A DNA stretch of 64,000 nt from JAKALX01 sp964508715. Its GTDB lineage: Bacteria > Chloroflexota > Dehalococcoidia > Tepidiformales > Tepidiformaceae. Position 1 is the first letter of the stretch. Every line of letters starts with the position of its first letter. The notes below the pieces were generated by a model. That model was not told the origin of the DNA, searched no databases, and saw nothing but the letters and a program-made list of their open reading frames with translations. The stretch is from contig CAZDUX010000003.1 in the NCBI GenBank assembly GCA_964508715.1, positions 124,001 through 188,000 of the forward strand. The letters are read 5' to 3'. The position numbers were made by a program, and so were the translations under genes. Positions 16,221-24,845 of this stretch are shown here, piece after piece.

Positions 16221-18287
16221 ATGCGTCTTCCCGTGACGTCGCACCACCTGCTTTTCGGCCTTGCCGTGCTCGTCATCGTTGGCGGGTTTGCAGCGATTGG
16301 GGCAGCAAGCTGCGGCGAAGAGGATGCCCCGGCGCTGGCTCTTACCCCTAATCAGCCCCTGATCGTCCTTGCTGCTCCCGATGCCGAGGCATGGGTGCGC
16401 CTCGAGCGCGCATCGGGAGCGGCTGCCCGCATCGGAACACTCGACGAACTTCTCACGCGGACCGAGGCTGTCGTCCCTGCCGGTGCAAAGCTGAGCTCCA
16501 GCGACCACTACCGCATCCATAACTGGGTAGCACAGGGAGGGCGGCTCGTCTCGCCGCACGAGGACCTGCTCGCCGGCCTGGGATTCACGCGCAGCGCCGC
16601 GGCGAAGATCACACAGGTGACGCTCACCGATGACTCGAACCTCGTCGCCCAGTGGCCCGATGGGTACCGGCTGCAGGGGCTCGCTGCAGGGAAGAGCCTG
16701 AGATCCTTCACGCCAATGGTTGTCTCGGATGGCACAGCCATCATCGCCCAGGCAGCTCTGGGCAAGGGGCACGTGTTTGGCATCGCAATCGACCCCATGG
16801 CTGACGGTAAGGCGGGGTTCGAGTTCGTCCCGACCCTCGGCCGCGAGATCGCTACATGGACGAAGGCGCCCCCAGGGCCCGAACGTGACGCACTGGAGAT
16901 CTATCTCGACCCCGGTAGCCTCCCCGATAGCTTGAAGCATGACCCGGAGAAGCTGGCGGCTTCCCTTGCGGGCGTCCACGCGGTGCAGATCGCTGGATGG
17001 AACTTCAACTTCCGCGACCCCGCAGACGATTACGACTACGCCGGCCTGATTTCGGCCCTCCATGCGCGGGGGATCCTCGCCTATGCGTGGCTCGAACCAC
17101 CGTTTGTCAATCTCCTCATGTGGGAGGACCACCCCGAGTGCCGTGAGAAGACCGCCACCGGGCGCGATGCGATGGTCGATTGGCGGGCGCTCATCGCACT
17201 GGAGGACCCGAAGTGCTTCGAGCTTGCATGGAAACAGTGGCAAGTCGTGCTCAACACGTTCGACTGGGACGGCATCAATATTGCCGAGCTGTACTTCGAA
17301 CCCGACATCAAGCAGGACAACTTCACGCCCTTCCATCCGAGCGCCCTCGCACGATTTGGTGGCGAACCGTCGCAGGAATTCGCGCGTTTTCGGGCGTTCC
17401 GCAAGGACCTGGTTGTGGAGCTCAACGAGAAGCTCCTCTCACGCATCAACGGGCTGCCCAGAGCGAAAGAGCTCGCCTTCCAGCTGACGGTGATCGACGA
17501 CCGTCTCGATCCGGTCCATGGTGACGCGGTCGGAAGCGACGTTGCACGGCTCGCTGAGGTCGCGCGGGCGGGCGGCGCTTCACTCCAGGTCGAAGACCCG
17601 TTCACGACATGGGAAGAAGGGCCTCTTCGCTACCTGAGCCTCGCTCCTGTCATCACCCCGTTGCTCCCGAAGGGGAAGGTGTTCATCGACATCAACGTCG
17701 TCCCGCGCGAAAACGCCCGCCCAACGAGCGCGATGACAGGCGGCGAACTGGACCTTGCCGCGATGGCCGCCGGTTCGGCCGGTATGCGGCTGGCAGTATT
17801 CTCGGTCGCCACGGTGCCCGCTCGTGACCTCGCTCACCTCGGGGCAGCGATTGCGGGTTCAGCCCAAACGCTCGATACCGGGGTCAGGGCACCTGCAACG
17901 CTTCTCGTGCGTTCCCCGTATGGTTCGGCCAGCACGACACTGACCGTCGATGGGGTGGAATGGCCGGCTGCACCAGGTTTCGCACTCATACCAGCGGGTG
18001 AGCACCGGCTCGAGTGGGGCAGCGCGGCAGCACGTGGTCCGGCTCTCCTGCGGCTTGGGGCCGAACTCGGTTCGGCAACCGTAGCGCCGAACACAGTCAC
18101 CTTCACCTACGATGCTCCCGGACGTTCCTACGCTGTCATCGACCGCGAGCCGCTCTCGATGAAACTCGATGGAACGGACGCGGACCTACAGGTGCTCGCA
18201 CGGCCCGAAGGCGGCTGGGTACTCGTGCTCCCTGGGGGGACGCACGAGCTGGCGGTAACGACGGATGTGGCTCCCGAGCAGCCCTAA
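16221..18287 (+). CDS. Large exported protein, putative glycoside-hydrolase-like barrel
   Basis: 688 residues from the ATG at 16221; a frame start at 16191 adds ten residues before a natural signal peptide. The N-terminus is a membrane segment ending AAIGAASCGEED, a weak lipobox, so it is exported and perhaps lipid-anchored. Residues ~40-220 resemble a glutamine-amidotransferase-like fold (IHNWVAQGGRLVSPHEDLLA, AALGKGHVFGIAIDP). Residues ~240-500 resemble a TIM barrel of glycoside-hydrolase-like type (GLISALHARGILAYAWLEPP, NTFDWDGINIAELYFEPD, ELAFQLTVIDDRLDP), and a beta-rich C-terminal region follows. Possible acidic catalytic residues are D and E in DWDGINIAELYFE. No named family is assigned. 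It ends convergent to the acetyl-CoA synthetase genes with a 4-nt overlap. Confidence 0.7.
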   Translation: MRLPVTSHHLLFGLAVLVIVGGFAAIGAASCGEEDAPALALTPNQPLIVLAAPDAEAWVRLERASGAAARIGTLDELLTRTEAVVPAGAKLSSSDHYRIHNWVAQGGRLVSPHEDLLAGLGFTRSAAAKITQVTLTDDSNLVAQWPDGYRLQGLAAGKSLRSFTPMVVSDGTAIIAQAALGKGHVFGIAIDPMADGKAGFEFVPTLGREIATWTKAPPGPERDALEIYLDPGSLPDSLKHDPEKLAASLAGVHAVQIAGWNFNFRDPADDYDYAGLISALHARGILAYAWLEPPFVNLLMWEDHPECREKTATGRDAMVDWRALIALEDPKCFELAWKQWQVVLNTFDWDGINIAELYFEPDIKQDNFTPFHPSALARFGGEPSQEFARFRAFRKDLVVELNEKLLSRINGLPRAKELAFQLTVIDDRLDPVHGDAVGSDVARLAEVARAGGASLQVEDPFTTWEEGPLRYLSLAPVITPLLPKGKVFIDINVVPRENARPTSAMTGGELDLAAMAAGSAGMRLAVFSVATVPARDLAHLGAAIAGSAQTLDTGVRAPATLLVRSPYGSASTTLTVDGVEWPAAPGFALIPAGEHRLEWGSAAARGPALLRLGAELGSATVAPNTVTFTYDAPGRSYAVIDREPLSMKLDGTDADLQVLARPEGGWVLVLPGGTHELAVTTDVAPEQP

Positions 18288-19705
18288 CGGCCCTGGTAGT
18301 ACGCGAGCACGCGGTGCATCGCAGCGGCAGCCCGCTCGAAGCTCTGGAACACCGGGATCTGGCGCTCGTGGAACTTCGACTGGATGCTCGCGATGTATTC
18401 CGCTTCGTGTGCCGGGTGCAGGATGACTGCGAGCGGCTTCGAGGAACGATCGTTGTGTGCCTTGATGGCATCGAGCGTCGCCTCGAGGCTGGATGGGTCC
18501 TTTCGCCATTGCCGCGCGGCGAACATGGCCGAGAGTTCCATCGCCATTCCATCCACATTCGAGTCCTCCTCGATGATGCGGAGGATGCGTTCCAGTGTCT
18601 CTGTCTTGCCCTGGATAGTGCCGGCCATATCGAGCGGATTCTGGTAGCTCCCGCCGACGATATTGAAAAACTCCCCGAGCCGGGCGTAGGTCTCCTCGCT
18701 GAACCGCGGGACCTGCATCCCTGCCTTTGAAAACGCATCCGTGATCGAGACGGACTGGCCACCCGTTTGAGCAAGCAGCGCCATGCGCGGACCGGTCGGT
18801 GGCGTCGCTTTCGTGAGCAGTTGCATCACGTCCATGGTCTCGTCGAGATTGTTGGTCGTGATGGCGCCACACTGCTTCATCATGCCGTCCCAGACGGCCT
18901 GCGGGGCGGCGAGTGAGCCCGTGTGCGACATCGTCGCCCGGGCCCCTGCTTCCGTTTGCCCACCCTTCCAGACGACGACGGGCTTGCGCTTGCAGGCTTC
19001 GCGGAGGGTTTCGAAGAACTTCCGGCCGTTCTTCACACCCTCGACGTACATGCCGATGACTTCGGTCTCGTCGTCGAGCATGAGGTATTCGAGATAGTCG
19101 CTCACATCGAGGATGACGGCATTTCCGAAGCTCGCGCAGCGGCTCACGTGCATCCCGGTTGCGTTCGAAACCAGGCTGAACATAATGCCGTGGGTCCCCG
19201 ACTGGCTGAGGAATCCGATCTTCCCATCTTTCGCTACCGGGGCGTCGGCATTGAATCGCACGCCTGCCCTGGGAAGGTAGAGGCCCATGCAGTTGGGACC
19301 GACGAGATTGAAGTTTGCCGGCCGTGCCATTTCGACCAGCTTGTCCTGGAGCTGAATCCCAAGGTCCTCGCCAGTCTCGGCAAAGCCGGATGTGAAGAAC
19401 CCTGCACCATGGGCCCCGTTCTCGATGAGGTCCTTCAAGACATACGGTGATACCTGGCGCGGCACCGCGACAATCGCATAGTCGATCTGCTCGGGGATCT
19501 CCTTCATCGCGCGGACGTTTTTCACACCGAGCGCTTCGATCCCCGGGATCTCTTTCTCATCGAGCTGAACCGAGTACAACATACCGCCCTGCTCCTTGAA
19601 CGGCAGGTTGTTGTGCAGCCACATGTAGCCGGGACCCTTGTCGCCCACCACGGCCACGACTTTCGGATTGAACATGCGGTCGAGGCGGTGTCCCGGCACT
19701 CCCAC
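18284..19705 (-). CDS. ADP-forming acetyl-CoA synthetase, alpha (CoA-binding) subunit
   Basis: 473 residues. It contains a CoA-binding Rossmann domain (VVAVVGDKGPGYMWLHNNLP, then AIVAVP), a succinyl-CoA-ligase-like middle domain (FNLVGPNCMGLYLPRAG, GFLSQSGTHGIMFSL) and MSHTGSLAAPQAVWDG, whose histidine matches the phosphorylated His of this family. With the ATP-grasp subunit just upstream it should convert acyl-CoA + ADP + Pi to acid + ATP + CoA. This gives substrate-level ATP from acetyl- or propionyl-CoA, or works in reverse for activation. The two genes are 2 nt apart on the same strand, so one transcript. Normal length for a separate alpha subunit. Confidence 0.87.
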   Translation of the reverse strand: MGVPGHRLDRMFNPKVVAVVGDKGPGYMWLHNNLPFKEQGGMLYSVQLDEKEIPGIEALGVKNVRAMKEIPEQIDYAIVAVPRQVSPYVLKDLIENGAHGAGFFTSGFAETGEDLGIQLQDKLVEMARPANFNLVGPNCMGLYLPRAGVRFNADAPVAKDGKIGFLSQSGTHGIMFSLVSNATGMHVSRCASFGNAVILDVSDYLEYLMLDDETEVIGMYVEGVKNGRKFFETLREACKRKPVVVWKGGQTEAGARATMSHTGSLAAPQAVWDGMMKQCGAITTNNLDETMDVMQLLTKATPPTGPRMALLAQTGGQSVSITDAFSKAGMQVPRFSEETYARLGEFFNIVGGSYQNPLDMAGTIQGKTETLERILRIIEEDSNVDGMAMELSAMFAARQWRKDPSSLEATLDAIKAHNDRSSKPLAVILHPAHEAEYIASIQSKFHERQIPVFQSFERAAAAMHRVLAYYQGR

Positions 19706-19707
19706 GG

Positions 19708-20406
19708 CTAGCCCTCGCTCACAACGATGCGAGCATCGACGGCAAGTGCTCCATCGGGGTAGGCGAACACTGGATTCAGGTCGAGTTCCTGGACCTCGGG
19801 ATGTGCAGCGACGAACTCGGAGACCTTCACGATCGTGTTCTTGAGAGCGGCCAGGTCGGCGGCGGGCTGGCCGCGGACACCCTGGAGGACCGGCTTCCCC
19901 TTGATCTCGTCGATCATCTGGCCGGCATCCGTTTCGGTGACGGGCACGAGACGGAACGACACGTCCTTCAGGACTTCGACCATGATGCCGCCGAGGCCGA
20001 ACATCATCACCGGTCCGAACTGCGGGTCGGTGGTCATACCAACGATGACTTCGGTGCCCTGTGGCGCCATCTGCTGGACCGAGACGCCCTTGATTCGAGC
20101 GTTTGGCTCGGCCTTCTTCGAATTAGCCATGATCTCGTCGAAGGCTGCACCGACCGCCTCGCGATCCTCGAGATTGAGCTTCACGCCACCGACGTCGCTC
20201 TTGTGGGCGATATCGGGGGAAACGACCTTGAGCACGACGGGGTAGCCCATCTCATCGGCCTGTGCCTGTGCCTCGTTGCGGCTGGTGGCAAGCGTGGCGG
20301 CGGTGGCGGCGATACCGGCCTCCCGAAGGATACTCTTGGCTTCAACCTCGTTGAGAAGGGTACGGCCCTCAGATCGGGCTTCGCCCAGGACAGTTGCGAA
20401 CGACAT
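19708..20406 (-). CDS. ADP-forming acetyl-CoA synthetase, beta (ATP-grasp) subunit
   Basis: 232 residues from the ATG at 20406 (MSFATVLGEARSEGR); longer frames upstream are not protein-like. ATP-grasp domain signatures: TLLNEVEAKSILREAGI, YPVVLKVVSPDIAHKSDVGG (binds nucleotide), GVSVQQMAPQGTEVIVGM, FGPVMMFGLGGIMVEVLKDV and VQELDLNPVFAY. It partners the alpha subunit encoded 2 nt downstream. Separate alpha and beta subunits are common in archaea and in several bacterial lineages including Chloroflexota, while many bacteria have a fused form. A TATTAT box ~30 nt before the start could be its -10 element. Confidence 0.87.
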   Translation of the reverse strand: MSFATVLGEARSEGRTLLNEVEAKSILREAGIAATAATLATSRNEAQAQADEMGYPVVLKVVSPDIAHKSDVGGVKLNLEDREAVGAAFDEIMANSKKAEPNARIKGVSVQQMAPQGTEVIVGMTTDPQFGPVMMFGLGGIMVEVLKDVSFRLVPVTETDAGQMIDEIKGKPVLQGVRGQPAADLAALKNTIVKVSEFVAAHPEVQELDLNPVFAYPDGALAVDARIVVSEG

Positions 20407-20560
20407 GCAGTGGCTCCGGGGTGGGGTGAATGTGGCTGGATAATACGTGATTCCCGCCTGAGGCACGAATGAACCAACAACCGGACGAACCGCGGCGTAG
20501 TCTCCTGTCCCTTTGCACTCTCCCTTCGCCCCGGCCATGATTCGCGCCACGGAGGATGAA

Positions 20561-22111
20561 ATGGCTGCTGGCAATGGAGAACTGTTCGATATCGTCGTGA
20601 TCGGCGCCGGTGCGTCCGGAGCTCCAATCGCCGCGCGGGCGAGTGAGGAATACCGGCGTTCCGTGCTCCTGGTTGAAGCGGGCCCTGACTATGCCGATGG
20701 CGCCCGGACACCCTTCGACCTCGTCAACAGTCACAACAACTCCTACTCGGACCATGACTGGGGGTTCAGCTACCAGCCGACGGCTGCGGGCCGGGGTGCC
20801 CCGTTTCCCCGGGGCCGGGTGACTGGCGGGTCCAGCGCCGTGAATACGTGTATCGCACTGCGTGGCATGCCTGAGGATTACGATGGCTGGGCAGCGGCCG
20901 GCAACCCGGAGTGGGCGTGGGAGAGGGTGCTCCCGGCATTCAAGCGGCTCGAACGGGATCTCGACTACGGCGAACGCGACTACCACGGCGATTCGGGGCC
21001 AATCACCATCCGGCGCTACGAATGGGATGAACTGACGAAGGTTCACCAGGCGTGGCTCGAATCCTCCGACCTGCTCGGCTACCCCCGCTGCGAAGACGCC
21101 AACGATCCTCACGCCTGGGGGGCCGGGCCGCACCCGATGAACAAGATCGGGCGGCTGCGGGTCTCCACGGCCGTGGGCTATCTCGCACCTGCACGTGCGC
21201 GACCCAATCTCCAGGTCCGCCCGAATACACTAACCCGACGACTGGTCATCGAAAATGGCCGTGTCGTGGCCGCGGAAGTGGAGACGGACGGCGAGGTCGA
21301 ACTCATCCGCGGCCGCCTGTTCGTGCTGTCGGCCGGGGCCATTCAGTCGCCCGCGATCCTGATGCGTTCGGGCATTGGGCCGAACACCGAGTTAGCCCAA
21401 CTGGGAATCGAACCAGTTGCCGATGTTCCGGGCGTTGGCGCCAACCTGAGTGACCACCCGGCCCTTGCCCTGGTTGCTACAGTCAAAGACCCATCCATCC
21501 TTGACGCCGACCAGCCAATCGTGCAGACCATTCTTCGGTATACGGCGAACGGCAGCAGTCAACGCAACGACCTCCAGATCGAGGCGTTCTCCTTCTCCCC
21601 GCGCGGCGGCCAATTGAACACGTTCGCGATCGCCGCAGTGCTCGAGCAGGCGTGTGGCGTCGGAACCGTTCGGCTGAAGAGCGCAGATCCCCACGACCGG
21701 CCGCTCATCGAGCAGCACTTCTGCGAGGACGAGCGCGATCTCGTGCGTCTTCGGCAGGCGTTCCGAGATTGCATCGCGTTCGCCAAGGCCGGCCCGCTGG
21801 CAGCGATTATCGACCGGGTGATTTTCCCGAATATCGACCTGGCTATCAGTGATGACACCATCGACGGTCTGCTCATGCGGTTCGCAGCCAGCGGCTTCCA
21901 TCCCTGTGCGACGGCGAAGATGGGCCCGAAGGATGACCCGATGGCCGTCGTCGACCAGTTCGGACGCGTGCATGCTGTCGAAGGCCTTGTTGTTGCCGAC
22001 GCCTCGATCATGCCCTCGGTCCCGCGGGCGAACACGAATCTCACGTCGATCATGATCGGCGAGATGGTCGGCGAATGGCTTCGAACGCGGCCAGTCCAGT
22101 ATGGGCTCTGA
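20561..22111 (+). CDS. GMC-family FAD oxidoreductase (alcohol/choline dehydrogenase-like)
   Basis: 516 residues from the ATG at 20561, chosen because GGAGG sits 5 nt before it; longer frames start at 20513 or 20537. The FAD-binding DIVVIGAGASGAPIAARAS begins at residue ~10. The GMC signature GRVTGGSSAVNTCIALRG follows near 85-102, and SAGAIQSPAILMRSGIG near 265-280. The C-terminal SGFHPCATAKMGP carries the active-site His, and ANTNLTSIMIGEM holds the partner Asn. Such enzymes oxidise primary or secondary alcohols or sugars; the true substrate is unknown. It is divergent from the acetyl-CoA synthetase genes, 154 nt away. Confidence 0.88.
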   Translation: MAAGNGELFDIVVIGAGASGAPIAARASEEYRRSVLLVEAGPDYADGARTPFDLVNSHNNSYSDHDWGFSYQPTAAGRGAPFPRGRVTGGSSAVNTCIALRGMPEDYDGWAAAGNPEWAWERVLPAFKRLERDLDYGERDYHGDSGPITIRRYEWDELTKVHQAWLESSDLLGYPRCEDANDPHAWGAGPHPMNKIGRLRVSTAVGYLAPARARPNLQVRPNTLTRRLVIENGRVVAAEVETDGEVELIRGRLFVLSAGAIQSPAILMRSGIGPNTELAQLGIEPVADVPGVGANLSDHPALALVATVKDPSILDADQPIVQTILRYTANGSSQRNDLQIEAFSFSPRGGQLNTFAIAAVLEQACGVGTVRLKSADPHDRPLIEQHFCEDERDLVRLRQAFRDCIAFAKAGPLAAIIDRVIFPNIDLAISDDTIDGLLMRFAASGFHPCATAKMGPKDDPMAVVDQFGRVHAVEGLVVADASIMPSVPRANTNLTSIMIGEMVGEWLRTRPVQYGL

Positions 22112-22443
22112 CACGTACCCACCGGGGAAGATGAGAGCCTGGCGATGACATCGGGGGCATGATTGACCCCGAGCAACCACGCGTAACAGGGTCAGTTCGA
22201 CCTGGCTCGATGCCCGGTCAATGGCGTCAGCAAGTCCAGGTCTTCCTGCCGGTCGGTCGGGAGGGATTCCTCACCATGAACGGCTCCACGGTGATTGGTT
22301 TGCCCGCCGTACATACGCCATGGGCATCTCAACAGAGGTGTCAGCGAGCGAAGGCTCCGGCAGGTGGACTGTGTAATGGCCATTGCCCTCGACATTCAGT
22401 TCGAGGACATCGGGGGCCTGCAGGCCTTTGGGTAGCACGCATG
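22112..22443. other. Intergenic region between GMC gene and tRNA terminator
   Basis: About 330 bp. A 55-codon minus-strand frame (22271-22438, GTG start, no Shine-Dalgarno) lies directly downstream of the tRNA terminator and reads weakly protein-like, but matches nothing I know. No RNA gene or repeat seen. Confidence 0.35.
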
Positions 22444-22470
22444 AAAAAGCCCCCGCAGGTTGCCGGGGGC
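22444..22470 (-). terminator. Rho-independent terminator of the tRNA operon
   Basis: On the minus strand, GCCCCCG and CGGGGGC arms enclose a short loop and are followed directly by TTTTT. It begins 11 nt after the CCA end of tRNA-Cys, so it ends the three-tRNA transcript. Confidence 0.9.
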
Positions 22471-22481
22471 GTATTCTGTGT

Positions 22482-22555
22482 TGGAGGCGCCAGTCGGATT
22501 CGAACCGGCGGTGGAGCTTTTGCAGAGCTCTGCCTTACCACTTGGCCATGGCGCC
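22482..22555 (-). tRNA. tRNA-Cys (GCA)
   Basis: A complete 74-nt cloverleaf including an encoded 3' CCA. The acceptor arm is GGCGCCA paired with TGGCGCC, the discriminator is T as expected for tRNA-Cys, and the T-arm carries GGTTCGAATCC. The anticodon stem GAGCT/AGCTC holds the loop CTGCAAA, anticodon GCA. Last tRNA before the terminator. Confidence 0.96.
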
Positions 22556-22570
22556 GTGTGTAGTTTGTGA

Positions 22571-22656
22571 TGGTGCCCAGGGTGAGATTTGAACTCACAC
22601 GCCCAAAAGAGCACTGCCCCCTCAAGACAGCGTGTCTGCCGTTCCACCACCTGGGC
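22571..22656 (-). tRNA. tRNA-Leu (GAG)
   Basis: 86 nt with a long variable arm, as in class II tRNAs. The acceptor arm is GCCCAGG paired with CCTGGGC, followed by A and an encoded CCA. The anticodon stem CTGTC/GGCAG holds the loop TTGAGGG, anticodon GAG, reading CUC and CUU. The T-arm has GAGTTCAAATCTC. It lies 15 nt upstream of tRNA-Cys in one transcript. Confidence 0.95.
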
Positions 22657-22718
22657 ACGGAACTTGATACTAGTAACTTACGTGCCCAGCGGCAAGCCGC
22701 TCGAGGGTGGACACGTTC

Positions 22719-22794
22719 TGGCAGGGGTGGCAGGACTCGAACCCGCGACACTCGGATTTGGAGGCCGATGCTCTACCAACTGAGCTACACCCCT
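22719..22794 (-). tRNA. tRNA-Trp (CCA)
   Basis: 76 nt. The acceptor arm is AGGGGTG paired with CACCCCT, the discriminator is G, and the 3' CCA is encoded. The anticodon loop CTCCAAA gives anticodon CCA for the UGG codon. D-arm AGCTCAGTTGGTAGAGC and T-arm GGGTTCGAGTCC are canonical. First tRNA of the operon; a TACGAT box just upstream may be its -10 element. Confidence 0.95.
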
Positions 22795-23011
22795 GCTCAG
22801 TCCTTATCGTAACAGCCCCGCCCTAACGGAAAAACTCACGTAGCGCATGTGCTCGAGTACCGGGCGCTTGGCGAACTTTCGGGGTCCATGCTGGAATACC
22901 CTGTCGCGCATCCCCTCGTACTTCAACCAACGACGCCCCGTCCGCAAAGTCAATGGTTCGTGAGCGGGCGTTCTGCAGCGTACTTCACGAGACGTAACAA
23001 AACCCCCAACG

Positions 23012-23017
23012 TATACT
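23012..23017 (+). promoter_or_regulatory. -10 box TATACT of argF (leaderless type)
   Basis: TATACT ends 7 nt before the argF ATG, so the transcript should start at about the start codon. No Shine-Dalgarno is present in the spacer CGCCCAC. Confidence 0.55.
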
Positions 23018-23024
23018 CGCCCAC

Positions 23025-23957
23025 ATGTCACAATCCACCCGGCACCTCCTCTCATCCGCCGATCTAAGCGGAGAGGAGATCGCATCGCTCCTCGAGATCG
23101 CTTACCGCCTGAAGCAGAAGCCCCGGCGCCTTCTCGAAGGCCGCCAGCTGGCACTCCTCTTTGAAAAGCCGTCACTGCGCACGCGTGTCAGCTTCCAGGT
23201 TGCGATGCGGCACCTTGGGGGTGAGACGATCTACCTCGCGCCGCAGGAAGTCGGGCTTGGCGAACGAGAGGCGATCAAGGACGTATCGCGCGTCCTCAGC
23301 CGGTACGTCGATATTGTTGCCCTGCGAACCTTCGGCCAGGTCATCGCCGAGGAGTATGCCGAATACTCCAGCATCCCGGTCATCAACGCCCTGACCAACG
23401 AGGAGCATCCCTGCCAGGCACTCGCCGACCTGCTGACCGTGAAGGAGAAGCTCGGCGACCTCGAGGGGGTCTCCCTCGCATTCGTCGGTGATGGCAACAA
23501 TGTAGCCGCGAGCCTCGTGCTTACCGCCACCTCGCTCGGCATGGATGTGCGGATGGCGAACCCCAAAGGCTATAGCCTCCCGGAGTGGCTCATTACCGAA
23601 GCAAGCGCACGTGCCAGCACCTCCGGTGGGAGGCTAACCCTCGTGAACGATCCGGCCGAGGCGGTATCAGGCGCGCAGTGCGTGTACACCGACGTCTGGA
23701 CATCGATGGGCCAGGAGCGCGAATCCGAACGCCGGCGTATCGACTTCACCGGCTACCAGGTGAACGCGGCACTCATGGCGAAGGCCGCACCCCGCGCGCT
23801 GGTGATGCATGATCTCCCCGCTCATCGTGGAGACGAGATCACCGACGAAGTCCTCGAAAGCGACACATCGATCATCTTCGACCAGGCGGAGAACCGTGTC
23901 TGGGCACAGGCCGCGGCAGTGGCGTTCCTGCTCGGCGTGTCGGATCGGGTGGTCTGA
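23025..23957 (+). CDS. argF: Ornithine carbamoyltransferase
   Basis: 310 residues, normal length. It makes citrulline from ornithine and carbamoyl phosphate in arginine synthesis. The carbamoyl-phosphate loop reads FEKPSLRTRVSF, so the common STRTR is S50-L-R-T-R54. HPCQALADLLT and AFVGDGNNVAASL follow, then DVWTSMGQE. In the ornithine-side motif the usual HCLP is HDLPAHRGDEI, with Asp at position 263 in place of the cysteine. Overall similarity to OTCases is clear, but that substitution deserves attention (see findings); a related carbamoyltransferase acting on another amine cannot be fully excluded. Transcribed alone from a leaderless-type promoter. Confidence 0.85.
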   Translation: MSQSTRHLLSSADLSGEEIASLLEIAYRLKQKPRRLLEGRQLALLFEKPSLRTRVSFQVAMRHLGGETIYLAPQEVGLGEREAIKDVSRVLSRYVDIVALRTFGQVIAEEYAEYSSIPVINALTNEEHPCQALADLLTVKEKLGDLEGVSLAFVGDGNNVAASLVLTATSLGMDVRMANPKGYSLPEWLITEASARASTSGGRLTLVNDPAEAVSGAQCVYTDVWTSMGQERESERRRIDFTGYQVNAALMAKAAPRALVMHDLPAHRGDEITDEVLESDTSIIFDQAENRVWAQAAAVAFLLGVSDRVV

Positions 23958-24023
23958 ACCCGGTTCTGCAATGCAACGGCGTATCATGAGCCAAGGCCGT
24001 GCCTTGCAGGGCCGAGACACGCC

Positions 24024-24845
24024 ATGCCCGATCTGAACCATGTTCGCGAAATCCTGGGGGAGTTTGGTGCGTCGAGCGCGCTCGAGGTGCTGCTCATTGC
24101 CGTGGTCATCTTCTCCACGCTGCGCATCCTGAGCGGCACGGCAGCTATGACGCAGCTCCGTGGTGCGCTCGCCCTCTTCCTCGTATTCGTCGTGCTGGGC
24201 CGGGCCCTCGACCTCACGGTTATCAATTTCCTGATAGAGAACTCATTCACAGCCCTCCTCATTGGTGCGGCGGTCGTCTTTCAGCCCGAGATTCGGCGCG
24301 CGCTGGACCGCCTCGGTCGCACGGGCTTCCAGGGCTGGCTCGACCATCCACGCTACGAGGAGGTCATCGACTCGATTGCCCGAGCGGCCGGCAGGATGTC
24401 GGCCGAGCGTCACGGCGGCCTGTTCGTCCTGGAGCGTGAAACCGGTCTCCAGGACGTCATCGAGACCGGGATCCCGGTTGATGCACGGATCTCGCCGGAA
24501 CTCCTCGCCGGCATCTTCTATCCCAACTCGCCCCTGCACGATATGGCCGTGGTGCTGCGCGATGAACGGGTCGTCGCCGCGGGTTGCGTTCTCCCCCTGG
24601 CCAGCGAGCTCCCTGCGGGTGAACGTAACCTCGGGACGCGGCACCGGGCAGCGATCGGCATCACGGAGCAGACCGATGCCCTCACGGTGGTCGTGTCCGA
24701 GGAGACCGGGGAGATCAGTGTGGCCCTCCATGGCCGCCTGACACACGTCGCGGATGAGCGCCGCCTTCGCGCAGTTCTTGAATGGCTGCTCGAACCTGGC
24801 AGTCCGAATGTGGCGCGCAGCGGCAACGGGAGTATCCCCGTATGA
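24024..24845 (+). CDS. cdaA: Membrane diadenylate cyclase CdaA (c-di-AMP synthase)
   Basis: 273 residues with three N-terminal membrane helices (LEVLLIAVVIFSTLRIL, LRGALALFLVFVVLGRALD, FTALLIGAAVVFQ) and a DAC domain. It should make cyclic di-AMP from two ATP. The DAC motifs are visible as YPNSPLHDMAVVL and GTRHRAAIG: the RHR motif (R206-H207-R208) is intact, but the normally invariant DGA motif is D173-M174-A175. The partner gene ybbR overlaps by 4 nt, the usual cdaA-cdaR arrangement, so the complex sits in the membrane. c-di-AMP usually controls potassium and osmolyte balance and cell-wall homeostasis. Confidence 0.88.
   Translation: MPDLNHVREILGEFGASSALEVLLIAVVIFSTLRILSGTAAMTQLRGALALFLVFVVLGRALDLTVINFLIENSFTALLIGAAVVFQPEIRRALDRLGRTGFQGWLDHPRYEEVIDSIARAAGRMSAERHGGLFVLERETGLQDVIETGIPVDARISPELLAGIFYPNSPLHDMAVVLRDERVVAAGCVLPLASELPAGERNLGTRHRAAIGITEQTDALTVVVSEETGEISVALHGRLTHVADERRLRAVLEWLLEPGSPNVARSGNGSIPV

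Noticed and set aside
22271..22438. 55-codon minus-strand frame after the tRNA terminator
   Set aside because: No Shine-Dalgarno, starts right after a terminator, no recognisable domain; left as a note only.
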